From positions 273,501-337,500 of the forward strand of contig CAJNDS010001225.1 of the NCBI GenBank assembly GCA_905221605.1: 64,000 bases of DNA, read 5' to 3'. Below the pieces are notes generated by a model. That model was not told where the DNA came from. It did not search any database and was given only the letters and a program-made list of their open reading frames with translations. A program made the position numbers and the translations under genes. This stretch comes from Symbiodinium natans. Its lineage: Eukaryota; Sar; Dinophyceae; Suessiales; Symbiodiniaceae. This document shows, one piece after another, positions 51,656 to 63,040 of the stretch (position 1 is its first letter; every line of letters begins with the position of its first letter).

Positions 51656-51831
51656 GTTTAGGGTTTAGGGTTTAGGGTTTAGGGTTTAGGGTTTAGGGTT
51701 TAGGGTTTAGGGTTTAGGGTTTAGGGTTTAGGCTTTAGGCTTTAGGGTGTAGGGTTTAGGGTTTAGGGTTTAGGGTTTAGGGTTTAGGGTTTAGGGTTTA
51801 GGGTTTAGGGTTTAGGGTTTAGGGTTTAGGG
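51656..51831 (+). repeat. Long TTTAGGG array
   Basis: About 25 heptamers with a short irregular patch at 51731-51757 (TTTAGGC, TGTAGGG). It abuts the tandem-repeat block through GAAGGCACACTTAGG. Confidence 0.95.
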
Positions 51832-54100
51832 CAGGGGAAGGCGAGCACAGGGAGGCCAATTTCGCAACAAATATTTTCAGAAACTTTTTTTAGAGGCCAA
51901 TTTCGCAATTTATAGAGTAATTTGACTTGTCACGCTTCCTCCAGAAAAAGTTTTTTTTTGTCGGTTGTCCCTTATAAACTGACCGGTCTACCGTTGCCAT
52001 TGTCAGGAGCTTTGCACATGCTACACGACGGGGCTAGGTTACGCAGGCATCCCACTGAAAACGCAACAAGCACAAGACGGTCGCCTGGGAGCGGGAAGGA
52101 CTCGCGGCGGCTGGGAGCGACAAATCGAGGTCAAGAGCTGCGAAGATGTCATGAATGCGCTGACAGGCAAGTTGCGTATGACAGAGGTTGATGCAGCGCA
52201 CGTTGGGTCTTCGTGACACTCCAAAACAGAGTTTGTTCCACAAAATGATATCTCTCAAGCTGAGCGCCCACGCAGACACGGAAATCGCAACGGAAAGCCC
52301 TGAGGTAGCTCAACTCAGCAAAAGTAGTCCAGCCCATCAAAGGTAGTTCAGGATGGATGTGCTGAGTAGCTTTGTCCCAGAAAATGGCAGATGATCCAAA
52401 CTTTGGTCCCCGACGTGCCTGGCCTGCAATTGCACGGTCGTTGTTGCTACTTGCTTGCGACTGCCGAGTTTAAACGTGAATCAGAATTCCTCTGTCACGA
52501 GGTGTGCTGCCGTTGAGCACCGGCAAGCTCACCGCTTGGTCCTCTGAGGGGGTTCATGAGCAATGCCAGCGGTCGGTTCACAGTCTTTCATGAAGTTTGC
52601 GAGGCTTTCAAAGACGCGGCTTTGGGCCTTCCCAAAGCTTCGGGCTCCTTTATAAGGGGTCATACGCGCGCGTACAACTGTCAAAAAGAGGCCCGCGGAT
52701 TTTCAAGGTACCCCCCTCCCTCCCCTTCCCACCCCCTAAATTTCCCGAAATAAAAAAGGGAAGGCCCCCCGCCCCCTCCCCCCCCCCCCATGTTCCCACT
52801 CTCCCTTTACCACAGACTATCACAATGGAGGAAGAAGACTATGTTTGCTCGCGAGCAAGCCGATGTACCCAAAACCCGGTGTGAACTTATCCCTCCATTC
52901 TCTGAACTCTCTCTCACACACAAAAGATATCAACCACTCGCGCGACAATTGTTGCTTTTTGTCACTGGCGCTACTGAAAGCTGCCTTAAAAAAACTTGAA
53001 ACACAAAACAGCCCAGGGGGGCTAATTCAAAGGCCAGACCCACAGAAGTCAGCGACCCCATTTGCCCATCCAAAACAACAATAACACAAAGTATGCCCGT
53101 GAGCAACAACAGGATAGAGATTGCATGCGCAAAGGATGAGCAAAGGAGCTAGGCCCGTGAAAGTGCAACGAAAATTCTGTTTATGCATGGAATGAAAACC
53201 CTGAAACAACTGACTAGCCGTCACAAGCCGAAAGGTGATTATTGGCACGCAAACCTCCTGCTACACATGTATCCCAACTAAACTATGTGATAAACAAAAC
53301 AAACGGCTTAAGCATGGCACCCCGGCAGGGGTGTTACTCCGCAGCATCTGGGCACCGAAGTGCCGCCCGAGTAACACCCCTGACCAAGTACACAGTTCTG
53401 TCAATTATGCACTTGGCTGCCTTGGCTACGGTTTTACCGACAACTCGAACTGTGTACTCCCCTAAAATAATGACCATGCAACGCGGCTTCCGAGACCAGG
53501 AGATACGAGGCAGAGATACCTCATACGTGCTTACTCCAAAATTCCTAGGCCTGTCCAACCCCAAGACCATCTATTAGAGTCACCAAAAAAATTTACAACC
53601 CTACGTTACACGAATAACTGCCACTCGCACTCCTCGTCTCGGAAGCACGCTCAAATTAAAGAAAGATATATGAAAGGCACAGTCTGCCGCGTGCAAGAAA
53701 AAGGAGAGAAAAAAAACATGGAGCACTTCAAACGGCTCCCTGAAAAAATGGGATCTTCGTCCCTCGCAGCATCCCAACATGCAATGTTGAAGAATGACCA
53801 AAAGCCTTTTTGGATAATAACAACAATACTCTAATTTTCAAGATGCTTGCCCATTCACTGTTGTGTCCTGGAATCTTGCGACTGAATAGAATTAACTAGA
53901 CCACTTTCCTCTTCTTGATACAGAAATGAAATACACGTGCCAGCGATAATAAGCAGTAGCTCGTTTTCACAGTAAGGGATCTGAAATGGAGCAAAAAATA
54001 GTGAGTTCCTGAAAAGAGTAACCACCACGACGACGACTACTGCCACTATCACGAGTAGAAAAGGTTCGGAGGCTGAACAGTATAGGCGTATGTTCTTGGG
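51832..54100. other. Unique-sequence island without an assignable gene
   Basis: The longest stretch lacking ITRs outside genes. Open frames up to about 110 codons exist on both strands (for example 53242-53577 plus), but none shows a domain, and they overlap strong hairpins. The 15-base GGCCAATTTCGCAA word occurs twice at 51853 and 51894. The stretch from 53580 is AT-richer. It could hold introns or untranslated parts of a gene. Confidence 0.45.
53318..53458. other. Pair of strong adjacent hairpins
   Basis: Hairpin 1: CAGGGGTGTTACTC (53326-53339) pairs perfectly with GAGTAACACCCCTG (53369-53382), enclosing GGCACCGAAGTGCC, itself a 5-bp hairpin with a CGAA loop. Hairpin 2: AGTACACAGTT (53387-53397) pairs with AACTGTGTACT (53448-53458). 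An alternative CACCCCGGCAGGGGTG hairpin at 53318-53333 would compete with hairpin 1. Structured RNA or a foldback element; no family is recognised. Confidence 0.55.
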
Positions 54101-55130
54101 GCTTAGGGTTAAAGGGCTTTAGCTTCAGGAAGTTCAAGTCTAGAGCTTGGAGCCACAGGATGTACAGGTTCAGGAGGTTTAGGGCTTAGGGCGCCCGGCT
54201 ACAACTTCAAAGGTCTGAGTTTACATGTTAGGTTTGGGAACAAAGAAAGGCAAAGAACGACAAAACCATGACACAACGTTCAGTTTCTGGAGCACCTTAA
54301 GAAAACCATGAGAAAACACTCAGCTTTGGGAACACCAAAAAATGCAACAAAACACATTGGCACATGCACGTTTTCTTCAACAGCCATGAAAAGACGACAA
54401 CGACAAACAAAAAACCGACAAAAGCTGAAATCCGCACAAACACATGGGAAAACGTACATACATGAACAAAAACACACTCCGTCGAAAAACAGAAAAACCA
54501 AGTCCCGAGACCTGCAGAACCCTAAATCCAAAGCCCTAAACCCCTAGACCTCTAAACCCTAAACCTAAACCCTTAACTCCAGGGGTTCTACCTTGGACCC
54601 CTAAGGTTGTACCCTTGGGTTTGGGGTCCCTTTCTAAGGATCCCTAAAGGAATCGGAGTATATTAAGAAGAACCTTTAGGGGTACAACCTTACGAGTCTT
54701 CATCCCTTGATTGACCCTAATCCCTAGTCCCTAATCCCTAAACCCTAATCCCTAAACCCTAAACCCCAAAACCTTAACCCTCACGGCCTTCACAGGCCAG
54801 CGGCCAGGCTTTGGACAGCCCGGAAAGAGGCGAGCCGAGGAAGACAGCCCACCTTGGACGACCATGTGAGGGTTTAGGGTTTAGGGTTTAGGGTTTAGGG
54901 TTTAGGGTTTGGGGTTTGGGGTTTGGGGTTTGGGGTTTGGGGTCCAGAGCCCCTTGATTTAGGGACTCCTGCCTGTTTATGTAGTTGACAATCAGGATCC
55001 TACTACGAATTCACTGAAGTGTGTACTTCCTGAATCAAGGTTACTTGCAGGTGATGTCCTACACGTAAGACTCCAGCCCTACAGGTTTTTTGGGGCCCTA
55101 AACCCTAAACCCTAAATCCTAAACCCCCTG
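54101..55130. other. Spacer with decayed and intact ITRs
   Basis: Unique sequence 54200-54500, A-rich on the plus strand, then CCCTAATCCCTAA-type words, a TTTAGGG to TTTGGGG array at 54870-54942, and further spacers. No gene. Confidence 0.5.
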
Positions 55131-55186
55131 AACATCCTAGAACATCCTAGAACATCCTAGAATCCTAGAACATCCTAGAACCCTGG
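55131..55186. repeat. AACATCCTAG decamer array
   Basis: About five copies of AACATCCTAG, one lacking the CA. Confidence 0.9.
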
Positions 55187-55630
55187 AACCCAACCCCAAA
55201 ACCCGAAACCCAAAACCTTGAGCTGGCTCCGCAGCAGTCAAGGCTCCGGCCCTAAACCCTAAACCCCAAACCCCAAACCCCAAACCCTAAACCCTAAACC
55301 CCGAAACTCCTAACCCCAAACCCCAAACCCCTACACCCTAAACCCTAAACGTTGCAGTCCAGGCACTCGCGGTCAGCACGTCGGCGAGGGAAAAAGGTAC
55401 GGTGGGCGCGGCAAGGCGGATGACCTGAGAACTCTACCCCTCTTCGGGTTTAGGGTTTAGGGTTTAACAGGCTCTTGTAACCTGGAGCCTCAACCCTTCC
55501 AAAAGGGCCCGCCCTAAACGCTAAACCCTAAACCCTCTGTGGCTGGGCAGGCTTCAAGGATTACTCATGCATGTCATGGTAGGGCCTGCGGGCCCCAGAC
55601 TCGATAAGACCCTAAAACCTATTCTCTCGA

Positions 55631-55662
<32 letters not shown>

Positions 55663-55681
55663 TTATTTATTTATTTATAAT

Positions 55682-55762
55682 ATATGTGTGTGTGTGTGTG
55701 CAAATCTCCTTTTTTTGTGTGTGTGGGTGTGTGTGTGTGTGTGTGTGGGTGTGTGTGCGCGC

Positions 55763-55839
<77 letters not shown>

Positions 55840-55901
55840 TGTGTATGTGTGTATGTGTGTGTATGTGTGTGTGTGTGTGTGATTGTGATGTGCGTGTGGT
55901 G

Positions 55902-55945
<44 letters not shown>

Positions 55946-55960
55946 GGCGGTGTTGTGTGT

Positions 55961-55996
<36 letters not shown>

Positions 55997-55997
55997 G

Positions 55998-56051
<54 letters not shown>

Positions 56052-56925
56052 GGTGTGGGTGTGCGTGGGCGTGCTGGGCGTGGCGTGGGCGTGTGCGTGT
56101 TGGGCGTGGCGTGTGCGGTGCGTGTGCGGTTGCGGTGTGCGGGTGCGGTGCGTGTGCGGTGCGTGTGCGTGTGCGTGTGCGTGTGCGTGTGCGTGTGCGT
56201 GTGCGTGTGCGTGTGCGTGTGCGTGTGCGTGTGCGTGTGCGTGGGCGTGTGCGTGTGCGTGGGCGTGTGCGTGTGCGTGTGCGTGTGCGTGTGCGTGTGC
56301 GTGTGCGTGTGCGTGTGCGTGTGCGTGTGCGTGTGCGTGTGCGTGTGCGTGTGCGTGTGCGTGTGCGTGTGCGTGTGCGTGTGCGTGTGCGTGTGCCGTG
56401 TGCGTGTGCGTGCGTGGCGCTGCGCGCGCGCGGCGGCGTGCCGCCGCGCGGCGGCGCGTGCGTGCGTGCGTGCGTGTGCGTGCGTGGTGCGTGGCGTGCG
56501 TGCGTGCGTGTGTGCGTGCGTGTGTGGGTGTTGCGCGTGTGCCGTGGCGCGTTGCGCGTGTGCGCGGCGCGCGTGCCGCGTCCGGTTCGCGCGTGCGGCG
56601 TGCGACGTGTCGCGCGTCTGCGTGCGCGTGCGCGTGGCCGCGGTGCGTGTGCGTGTGCTTGTGGGTGTGCGTGTGCGGTGCGTGTGCGTGTGCGCGTGTG
56701 TGTCTCTGTGTCTCTGTGTGTGAGTGTGTGTCTCTGCGTGTCTCTGTGTGTGTGTGTGTGTGTGTCTCCGTGTGTGTGTGTGTGTGGTCCTGTGAGTGGG
56801 TGGGTGTGTGGGTGTGTGTGTCTCTGTGTGTGTGTGTGTGTGTGTCTGTGTGTGTGTGTGTGTGTCTCTGTGTGTGTGTGTGTCTCTGTGTGTGTGTGTG
56901 TGTGTCTCTGTGTGTGTGTGTGTGT

Positions 56926-56962
<37 letters not shown>

Positions 56963-57030
56963 GTGGGTGTGTGTCGTGGGTGTGTGTCGTGGGTGCGTGT
57001 CGTGGGTGCGTGTCGTGGGTGCGTGCGGGG
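55682..57030 (+). repeat. GT/GC microsatellite array 3
   Basis: About 1.35 kb. TGTG blocks, then GTGCGT hexamer blocks (about 56160-56400), a very GC-rich core 56400-56660 with a perfect 11-bp-stem palindrome at 56427-56450, then TGTGTCTC blocks and CGTGGGTGTGT units at the right end. Long frames in all phases are artefacts. Confidence 0.95.
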
Positions 57031-57031
57031 G

Positions 57032-57138
57032 TATATGGTGATTCTCTAGATGGTCCCCTTTGGGGTCCTTATTCGAAGGCGGCCCTCTTGTTTAGAATAC
57101 CCCCAGAAGGGACCCCAATTTAGAGAACTCACCATATA
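57032..57138. mobile_element. Foldback element next to GT array 3
   Basis: TATATGGTGATTCTCTAGAT at the left and TTTAGAGAACTCACCATATA at the right are inverted copies, and the similarity continues inward (GGTCCCCTTT / AAGGGACCCC) so that nearly the whole 107 bp can fold. No coding potential. Confidence 0.75.
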
Positions 57139-57969
57139 GCCCAGCTTGCCCACAAACCCTAAACCCTAAACCCTAAACCCTAACCCCAAACCCAAAACCC
57201 AAAACCCAAAACCCTAAACCCTAACCCCTAAACCCTAAACCCAAGTCCAGAGCATAGGCCCATCGACACGCCAGCCTAGGGTCATAAGTCCCCAGGTGTG
57301 CCTGTATTGGTTTAGGCATTGGGGGTTTAGGGTCTAGGGTCTGGGGTTTAGGGTTTAGGGTTTAGGGTTTAGGGATAACCCTTGGGATGTTCCCCCTTAT
57401 ACTAACAGTCCTAAAAAGGGATGATAGTACCCCTATTCATAATCCCTGTAAAGGACTGTTCGTATAGGAGATCCAAATCTAACCCTATAGACACCCTAAC
57501 TCCTGCTCTGGGCTGGTTTAGGGCTTAGGGCCTACTGTGCGCTGCTTTTAGGGTTCAAGGCTTACTCCGGGCTGGCTTTAGGGTTTAGGGCCTACTTTGG
57601 GCTGCTTTTAGGGTTAGAGCCTTTTCTAGGCTGGTTTGGGTTGGCCAGAATGTTGTTTGTCGTTTCGCCTGAAAAACATGTAAGTGAAATATGTTCTTAA
57701 TGTTATGGAATTCTTTGGGCGGGTGGGTGTTTTTCCAACGCTCGAGTAACTGCTTGACTTGTGAATGCTTGGACTTGAGATGCTAAACCCTAAACCCTAA
57801 ACCCTAAACCCTAAACCCTAAACCCTCTTCACCCCTCTTCAACCTCAGCGCCGGGCCGGTGCCTCACGCCCGCGGCTGGGCTCCTCGACGCTGAGCGCCT
57901 CCCCGGCTGCAGGGGGTCTCTTACAGGGCCTTGAAGGGTTTACTTGGGTTGGTTTAGGGTTTAGGGTTT
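57139..57969. other. ITR mosaic with TTTAGGGC-CTACT words
   Basis: Contains a CCCTAAA array at 57157-57245, a TTTAGGG array at 57339-57373, three repeats of a GGGCTGCTTTTAGGGTT / GGGCTGGTTTAGGGC unit about 60 bp apart at 57509-57630, and a CCCTAAA array at 57783-57827. No gene. Confidence 0.55.
57381..57470. mobile_element. Family B element, right end missing
   Basis: Left end CTTGGGATGTTCCCCCTTAT then ACTAACAGTCCTAAAAAGGG, and the return arm AATCCCTGTAAAGGACTGTT CGTATAGGAG. The final GGGGGAACATCCCAAG is absent. The left arm is the clearest version of the family terminus in this window. Confidence 0.75.
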
Positions 57970-58275
57970 AATGTTGCACCCTGTTTAGTATCGGCCCCCG
58001 CTTTAAAGACAAACTGGTCGAATTATTCAGGACATGCTGACTGTTTGGGAGTCCCTCTTTAAAGACAAATCGTCCGGGCGCCGTAAGAAAATTCCACGCG
58101 GCGCGCCTTTAAAAAAGATAACCGGGCATCGCTGCCCCTTTTGAACCTATCTAAACTCCTCCCTATCGAAATCATATGAGCCCCCGGGCCGTGTAATCAG
58201 GATCCCATCACCCCCGCGACTGCTCAGGAGGGGGGGGGGGGGGGGGGGCCCCCACACTAAACAGGGTGCAACATT
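57970..58275. mobile_element. Family C inverted-repeat element, best-preserved copy
   Basis: ATGTTGCACCCTGTTTAGT at the left is the exact inverse of ACTAAACAGGGTGCAACAT at the right (19 bp). TA lies outside both ends, compatible with a TA target duplication as in Tc1/mariner-type MITEs, though the flank is repetitive. About 300 bp; a poly-G run of about 20 precedes the right terminus. Non-coding. Confidence 0.8.
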
Positions 58276-58461
58276 AGGGTTTAGGGTTTCGGGTTTAGGG
58301 TTTAGGGTTTAGGGTTTAGGGTTTAGGGTTTAGGGTTTAGGGTTTAGGGTTTAGGGTTTAGGGTTTAGGGTTTAGGGTTTAGGGTTTAGGGTTTAGGGTT
58401 TAGGGTTTAGGGTTTAGGGTTTAGGGTTTAGGGTTTAGGGTTTAGGGTTTAGGGTTTAGGG
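58274..58461 (+). repeat. Longest TTTAGGG array in the window
   Basis: About 27 heptamers with one TTTCGGG near the start, otherwise perfect. It begins directly at the right end of the family C element. Confidence 0.95.
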
Positions 58462-59454
58462 GCTTTGAAGGGTTTACTTGGGTTGGTTTATAGCGATAGG
58501 GTTTAGGGTATAGGGATATAGGGGCTTTGAAGGGTTTACTTGGGTTGGTTTATAGGGTTTATATTCGGGTTGCGGGTTTAGGGTTTAGGGTTTAGGGACG
58601 TAGGGTTTAGGGTTTACAGGGTTTATGGGTTTATGGGGTTTATAGGGTTTAGGGTCTAGGGTTTAGGGTTTAGGCTTTAGGGTTTAGGGGCTGAGGGGTT
58701 TGTGTTTTCACCCGGAATGCTAAATCCTAAACCCGAAACGCATGGATTTGGAACCCCTGAAGCACTTGAATCCGCAACTCAACCTGGACCCCCCTCAAAT
58801 ACCCCCTTAGTAAGGGCCTAAGTGCACCGTAATGGGGAATATATACAATATGTACATACATATATGCGTATATATTACAGCTATACATTGGGGGACGGAG
58901 GGGTCCAGGAACAAAGCCTTTTTCTGAGCCCTGAACTATCAGCCCGGCCCGTAGATGATAAAATTTCTAGAAGTGGGACCCTCAAAACCCTAAACGCTAA
59001 ACACCAACCCTGAACAATTGGGGCTTGTCTGTGGTTGCAACCCTATGCTTATATCCACCCATGAAGCTCCTAAACCCTAAAACCCAAACCCCAAAACCCA
59101 GACTCGAAAACGCTAAACCCTAAACCTTGAAGCCCGTAAAGGATCCGAAATCACTTCTACCTAACTCTTAAAAAACCCTTTACACCCTCACCCTGACCCC
59201 TAAACCCTGACTTCTAAAAACACCCAAAACCCTTCTCAACCCCTAAACCCCTAAACCCTAAACCCCTACCAAAATCCCTAAACCCCGCAAAATCCCTAAA
59301 CCCCTTAACCCTTAACCTAAACCCCTACCTAAATCCCTACACCCCGAAAAATCCTAACCCCCTAACCCTAAACCCCTAAATCCCTAAACGCCAAACCCTC
59401 AACCCTAAATCCCCCCTAAACCCTAAACCTCTAAACCCCTACCCCCACAAACCC

Positions 59455-59541
59455 TAAACCCTACTAAACCCTACGAAACCCTACTAAACCCTACTGAACC
59501 CTACTGAACCCTACTGAACCCTACTAAACCCTACTAAACCC
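59455..59541. repeat. CCCTACTAAA decamer array
   Basis: About eight copies, with CCCTACTGAA and CCCTACGAAA variants grouped in the middle. Confidence 0.9.
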
Positions 59542-59722
59542 CAAACCCCAAACCCCAAACCCCAAACCCTAAACCCTAAAACCTAAACCCAAGCCCTAAA
59601 TTCTAAACCCTAAGCCCTAAACCCCTGCGGGTTTTGGGCCGGACAAAGGCGCCTCGCGGCCGCCGAAGGCAAAGGTCTCAACCTCACCTGCGCCAAGGCG
59701 GAGAAGCTGCGGGGAATGGGGG

Positions 59723-59778
59723 TTTAGGGTTTAGGGTTTAGGGTTTAGGGTTTAGGGTTTAGGGTTTAGGGTTTAGGG
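59723..59778 (+). repeat. TTTAGGG interstitial array
   Basis: About eight perfect units. Confidence 0.9.
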
Positions 59779-60659
59779 AACCAGTGTGCAAACACATGAC
59801 GAACGCAGAGTTGCTGCCGCTCGCGCCACTCGATCTCCATGTGGCGCCCAGCCCGGATCTGAACTCTGAAACGCGGAAACAGCAGCAGTCATTGAAGACT
59901 GCAATCTCCACGTCATGCTTCACACATGCTGTTCAGAAGTAAACGATATTATGTTCATGCAAGGCTCCACAAATGCACGACTGATCTCTTGCCAGGAGGT
60001 TTGTGATCTAAAAGTCTTCCGGAAAGCAAGCTTGCACTGAGAAAGGCCGGATGAAAGGCGTGGATTGGAGGAGCGGCCTGGGCTGGAGAAGCCTCATGTT
60101 TAGGGTCCCCCCCCCTCTCCCCTGTGAAGCAGCTGACACCCTTTCCAGGAACCCTCGTATGTCTCGGAGGCGCAAAAAGTGCAAAGAGCAGGGCTTTCTA
60201 GGAAGCAGGGCTTCGGGTTTAGGAGAACTTGGGCTCTACTGTGAAAAGGGCTGAGGGGTACTTATCCTTGAAAAGGTACTGGCTTTGTAGTGTGTAGGGC
60301 TAGAGCTTCTAGGGTCCAACCCCCAAAGCCCCTAAACCCTACATACCCTAAACCCTAAACCCTAAACCCTAAACCCTAAACCCCACTGGAGCCTCGACTG
60401 TAGAGCATGTTCCGCTCCAGGTCCCGATAAAACGGGAAGAGAACCGCTTCGGAGGGCCTCTTCGGGTTCTTGGATTTTTTTGTTTTTTTGATTTTTATTT
60501 TATTTTATTTTTCTTATTTATTATTTATCTTTTTATTTGTTTTTTTTGGGGGGGGAAAGGTTTAGGGTTTAGGGTTTAGGGTTTAGGGTTTAGGGGTTAG
60601 GGTTTAGGGGTTAGGGTTTAGGGCTGAGGGTTTAGGAATTGGGGTTTAGGGTTTGGGGT

Positions 60660-60960
60660 TTAGGAGTTTTAGGGCTTTAGGGCTTTAGGGCTTTAGGGCT
60701 TTAGGGCTTCAGGGTTTTAGGGCTTTAGGGTCTTAGGGTTTTAGTGTGCTAGGGTTTTAGGGATATAGGGTTTTAGGTTTTTAAGGTTTTAGGGTTTCAG
60801 GGTTTTTGGAGGTTGTTAGGCTTTCAGGGCTTTAGGGTTTTAGGGTTCTAGTGTGTTAGGGTTTTAGAGTCTTAGGGTTTTAGTGTGTTAGGGCTTTAGG
60901 GATATAGGGTTTTAGGGTTTAAGGGTTTTAAGGCTTTAGGGTTTTTAGGGTTTTGGGAGG
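60660..60960 (+). repeat. GGGCTTTA / GGGTTTTA octamer tract
   Basis: Octamer variants of the telomere word: five GGGCTTTA units at 60668-60712, then mixed GGGTTTTA, GGGATATA and a larger repeated block (TTAGTGTG-TAGGGTTTTAGGGATATAGGG occurs twice, near 60743 and 60873). Confidence 0.8.
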
Positions 60961-61699
60961 TTTTTAGGTACACCTGGTTGAGATCTTTGGAGGCTTCAGG
61001 TTTAGCCGATAGCCTTTCATGTCCAGGTGGCGTACGGTTCAACACTTCAGGGTGGCAGGGCTTAGGGTTTAGGGTTTAGGGTTTAGGGTCTAGGGTTTAG
61101 GGTCTAGGGTTTAGGGTTTAGAGTTTAGAGTTTAGGGTTTAGGGTTTTAGGGTTGGCTGTTGAGGCCTTTCTTCTTAAAACCCAAACCCCAAACCCAAAA
61201 AACCACTAAACCCGAGGAGCCAGAATTCCCCATATCAAACCATGCCATGTGCAAGGGCTTGAGGGCTCAGGGATTCGGAGGGGGGATACATTGGAAAAAG
61301 AACTTTGAAGTACCCCCTCACCCTCCGCCCTTCCCCCCCCCCCCCCCCCCCCCCCCACCCCAAGAAAAAAAAAAAAAGACACAAGAAACAAAACTAAACC
61401 ATAAACCCCCAAACCTCCCAAACCCGAAACCCCCTTACCCCCCCCCCCCGCCCCCACAAAAAAAAGAAAAAACAAACAAACAGAAAACAGAAACATAACA
61501 TAATGTAAAACAGCGCCCAAGAAAAAAAAAAAAAAAAAAAAAAAAAAAAACAACTGTGCCCCGAACCTTGGTGAGGTATCCTCGTCGGCGGGGGCGCTGA
61601 CACGGCTGGGTGTGATGACGAAGGGAAGAACGGATCCGTCCTGTTCGGGGTTTAAGGGCTTCGGGTCTTAGGGTTTAGGTCTTAGGGTGTTAGGGTTCT

Positions 61700-62314
61700 A
61701 GGGTTTAGGGTTGTGACCAGGACTCCCCCATATAGGCTGGAAATCACCAAATAATTATTTTGTAAAAAAAGTGTGAAATGTGTATGATCCGAATGTGTGA
61801 ACAAAGATTGAAATAAGTGTTCTCAGGAGATTCGGAGAGCTCACTGAAGTGTAAAATAAGTGTGAAAAATGTGTGAAAAATCTGTGACCATCTCTCCTTC
61901 CGTCTGAAATAAAAGTGTAGAATAAATGCGAAACATTGATAATCCGTTGGTGAAGGATTATTAATGATTATTAGTCCAATATTGCTTTCCTGCTGCTCGG
62001 GCTTAAGGGTTGCAGCCAGGTTGCAGGGCTAGGGCTACAGGGATAGGCATTTTGCTTTGAGGGTCCACGATGTTTATGGTTGAGGTTTGTGTGTTTCTGT
62101 TCGGAGTCTGGGGTGTTGGGGCGCAGCTCTTCAGCTGCAGCTATTGGCTGTTAGTGCGCCTTCAGCTGGCTTGGCCTGTAAAGGTATAGGCCAGGCCAGG
62201 CCAAGCCTACCCCCTCTTAAGCCTTCCCAGCTTCGGGGGGTGGTGGGGGCGGGTGGCGGCCGGAACACTTTTTTCACACTTTTGGGGGGCAGGGCATGAG
62301 GGGTGTGCTAGGGT
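61700..62314. other. AT-rich spacer with dispersed GTGTGAAAAA words
   Basis: AAGTGTGAAATGTGTATG, AAGTGTGAAAAATGTGTGAA and AACACTTTTTTCACACTTTT (62263-62282) belong to the same word family as the array at 62315-62523. A GC-richer stretch at 62090-62260 has no recognisable gene. Confidence 0.55.
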
Positions 62315-62523
62315 GCCGGGACACTTTTTTCACACTTTTGTGAGGCCGCGCACGCGCGCTCCCCGGTGTGGGCTTGTGAGGGCTTGTGCTGGTGGGGGCG
62401 GAGGGCTTGGTAAAAGTGTGAAAAAAGTGTGAAAAAAGTGTGAAACAAGTGTGAAAAAAGTGTGAAAAAAGTGTGAAACAAGTGTGAAAAAAGTGTGAAA
62501 AAAGTGTGAAAAAGTGTCCCGGC
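62315..62523. repeat. Foldback with 11-bp A-tract array
   Basis: GCCGGGACACTTTTTTCACA at 62315 and its inverse TGTGAAAAAGTGTCCCGGC ending 62523 flank nine to ten tandem copies of the 11-mer GTGTGAAAAAA (62416-62517). Every third unit has AAACAA in place of A6, giving a 33-bp higher-order period. The minus-strand frames reading FFTLFSHLFHT are repeat artefacts. Confidence 0.85.
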
Positions 62524-63040
62524 CGCTCCCCCCCCCCCTCCCCCACCCCCCGCCCGCCCCTGCCCCACGCCCCACACCCCCCCAACACCCCCCACGCCCC
62601 CCCGCACCCCGCCCCCCCTCCCCCTCGCACGGTTCCTTGAAAGGGTCTGGGGTCCCAAACCCATGGCGCACCCCGCCCCACCGCCCCCCCACCTCCCCCC
62701 GCGCCACCCCTCCCCTCTTGGGCCATGCGATCTGTTGAGGCAGTGCAATACTCCAAACACACACCCATAACATCACAAAAAACGAAAACACACACCACAC
62801 ACGGAACACCGAAACATCACAAAACCAAGTCACAAACAAATCACAAAAAAATCACAAATAAAACACAAATAAATCACCAACAAAACACAAAAAAATCACA
62901 AACAATTCACACCGAAATCGCATAGCCAGGACCTGCCAAATCCTGATTCAAACAAAAATCACACTTGCCGATCACAAGCAAATCACAAATAATTCACAAA
63001 AACAATTCCCAACCCCTCTCTCAGACAATACAGGCAATCC
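62524..63040. other. C-rich spacer followed by TCACAAA-rich tract
   Basis: 62524-62720 is strongly C-rich on the plus strand. 62815-63003 is A-rich with recurrent TCACAAA words spaced about 9-12 bp (ATCACAAAAAAATCACAAAT), the same word family in inverse orientation as TTTGTGA. No gene. Confidence 0.6.

Larger units (their letters stand above)
58462..61700. other. ITR mosaic with decayed heptamers and homopolymers
   Basis: Dense CCCTAAA-like and TTTAGGG-like words. The unique spacer at 59780-60300 has no convincing frame. A T-rich stretch lies at 60473-60548 and poly-C (about 61326-61356) and poly-A (about 61521-61550) runs near the right. No gene. Confidence 0.55.

Noticed and set aside
62274-62839. 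Overlapping minus-strand frames with FFTLFSHLFHT repeats
   Set aside because: An 11-bp repeat reads the same 11-residue word in all three frames; this explains the openness without coding.
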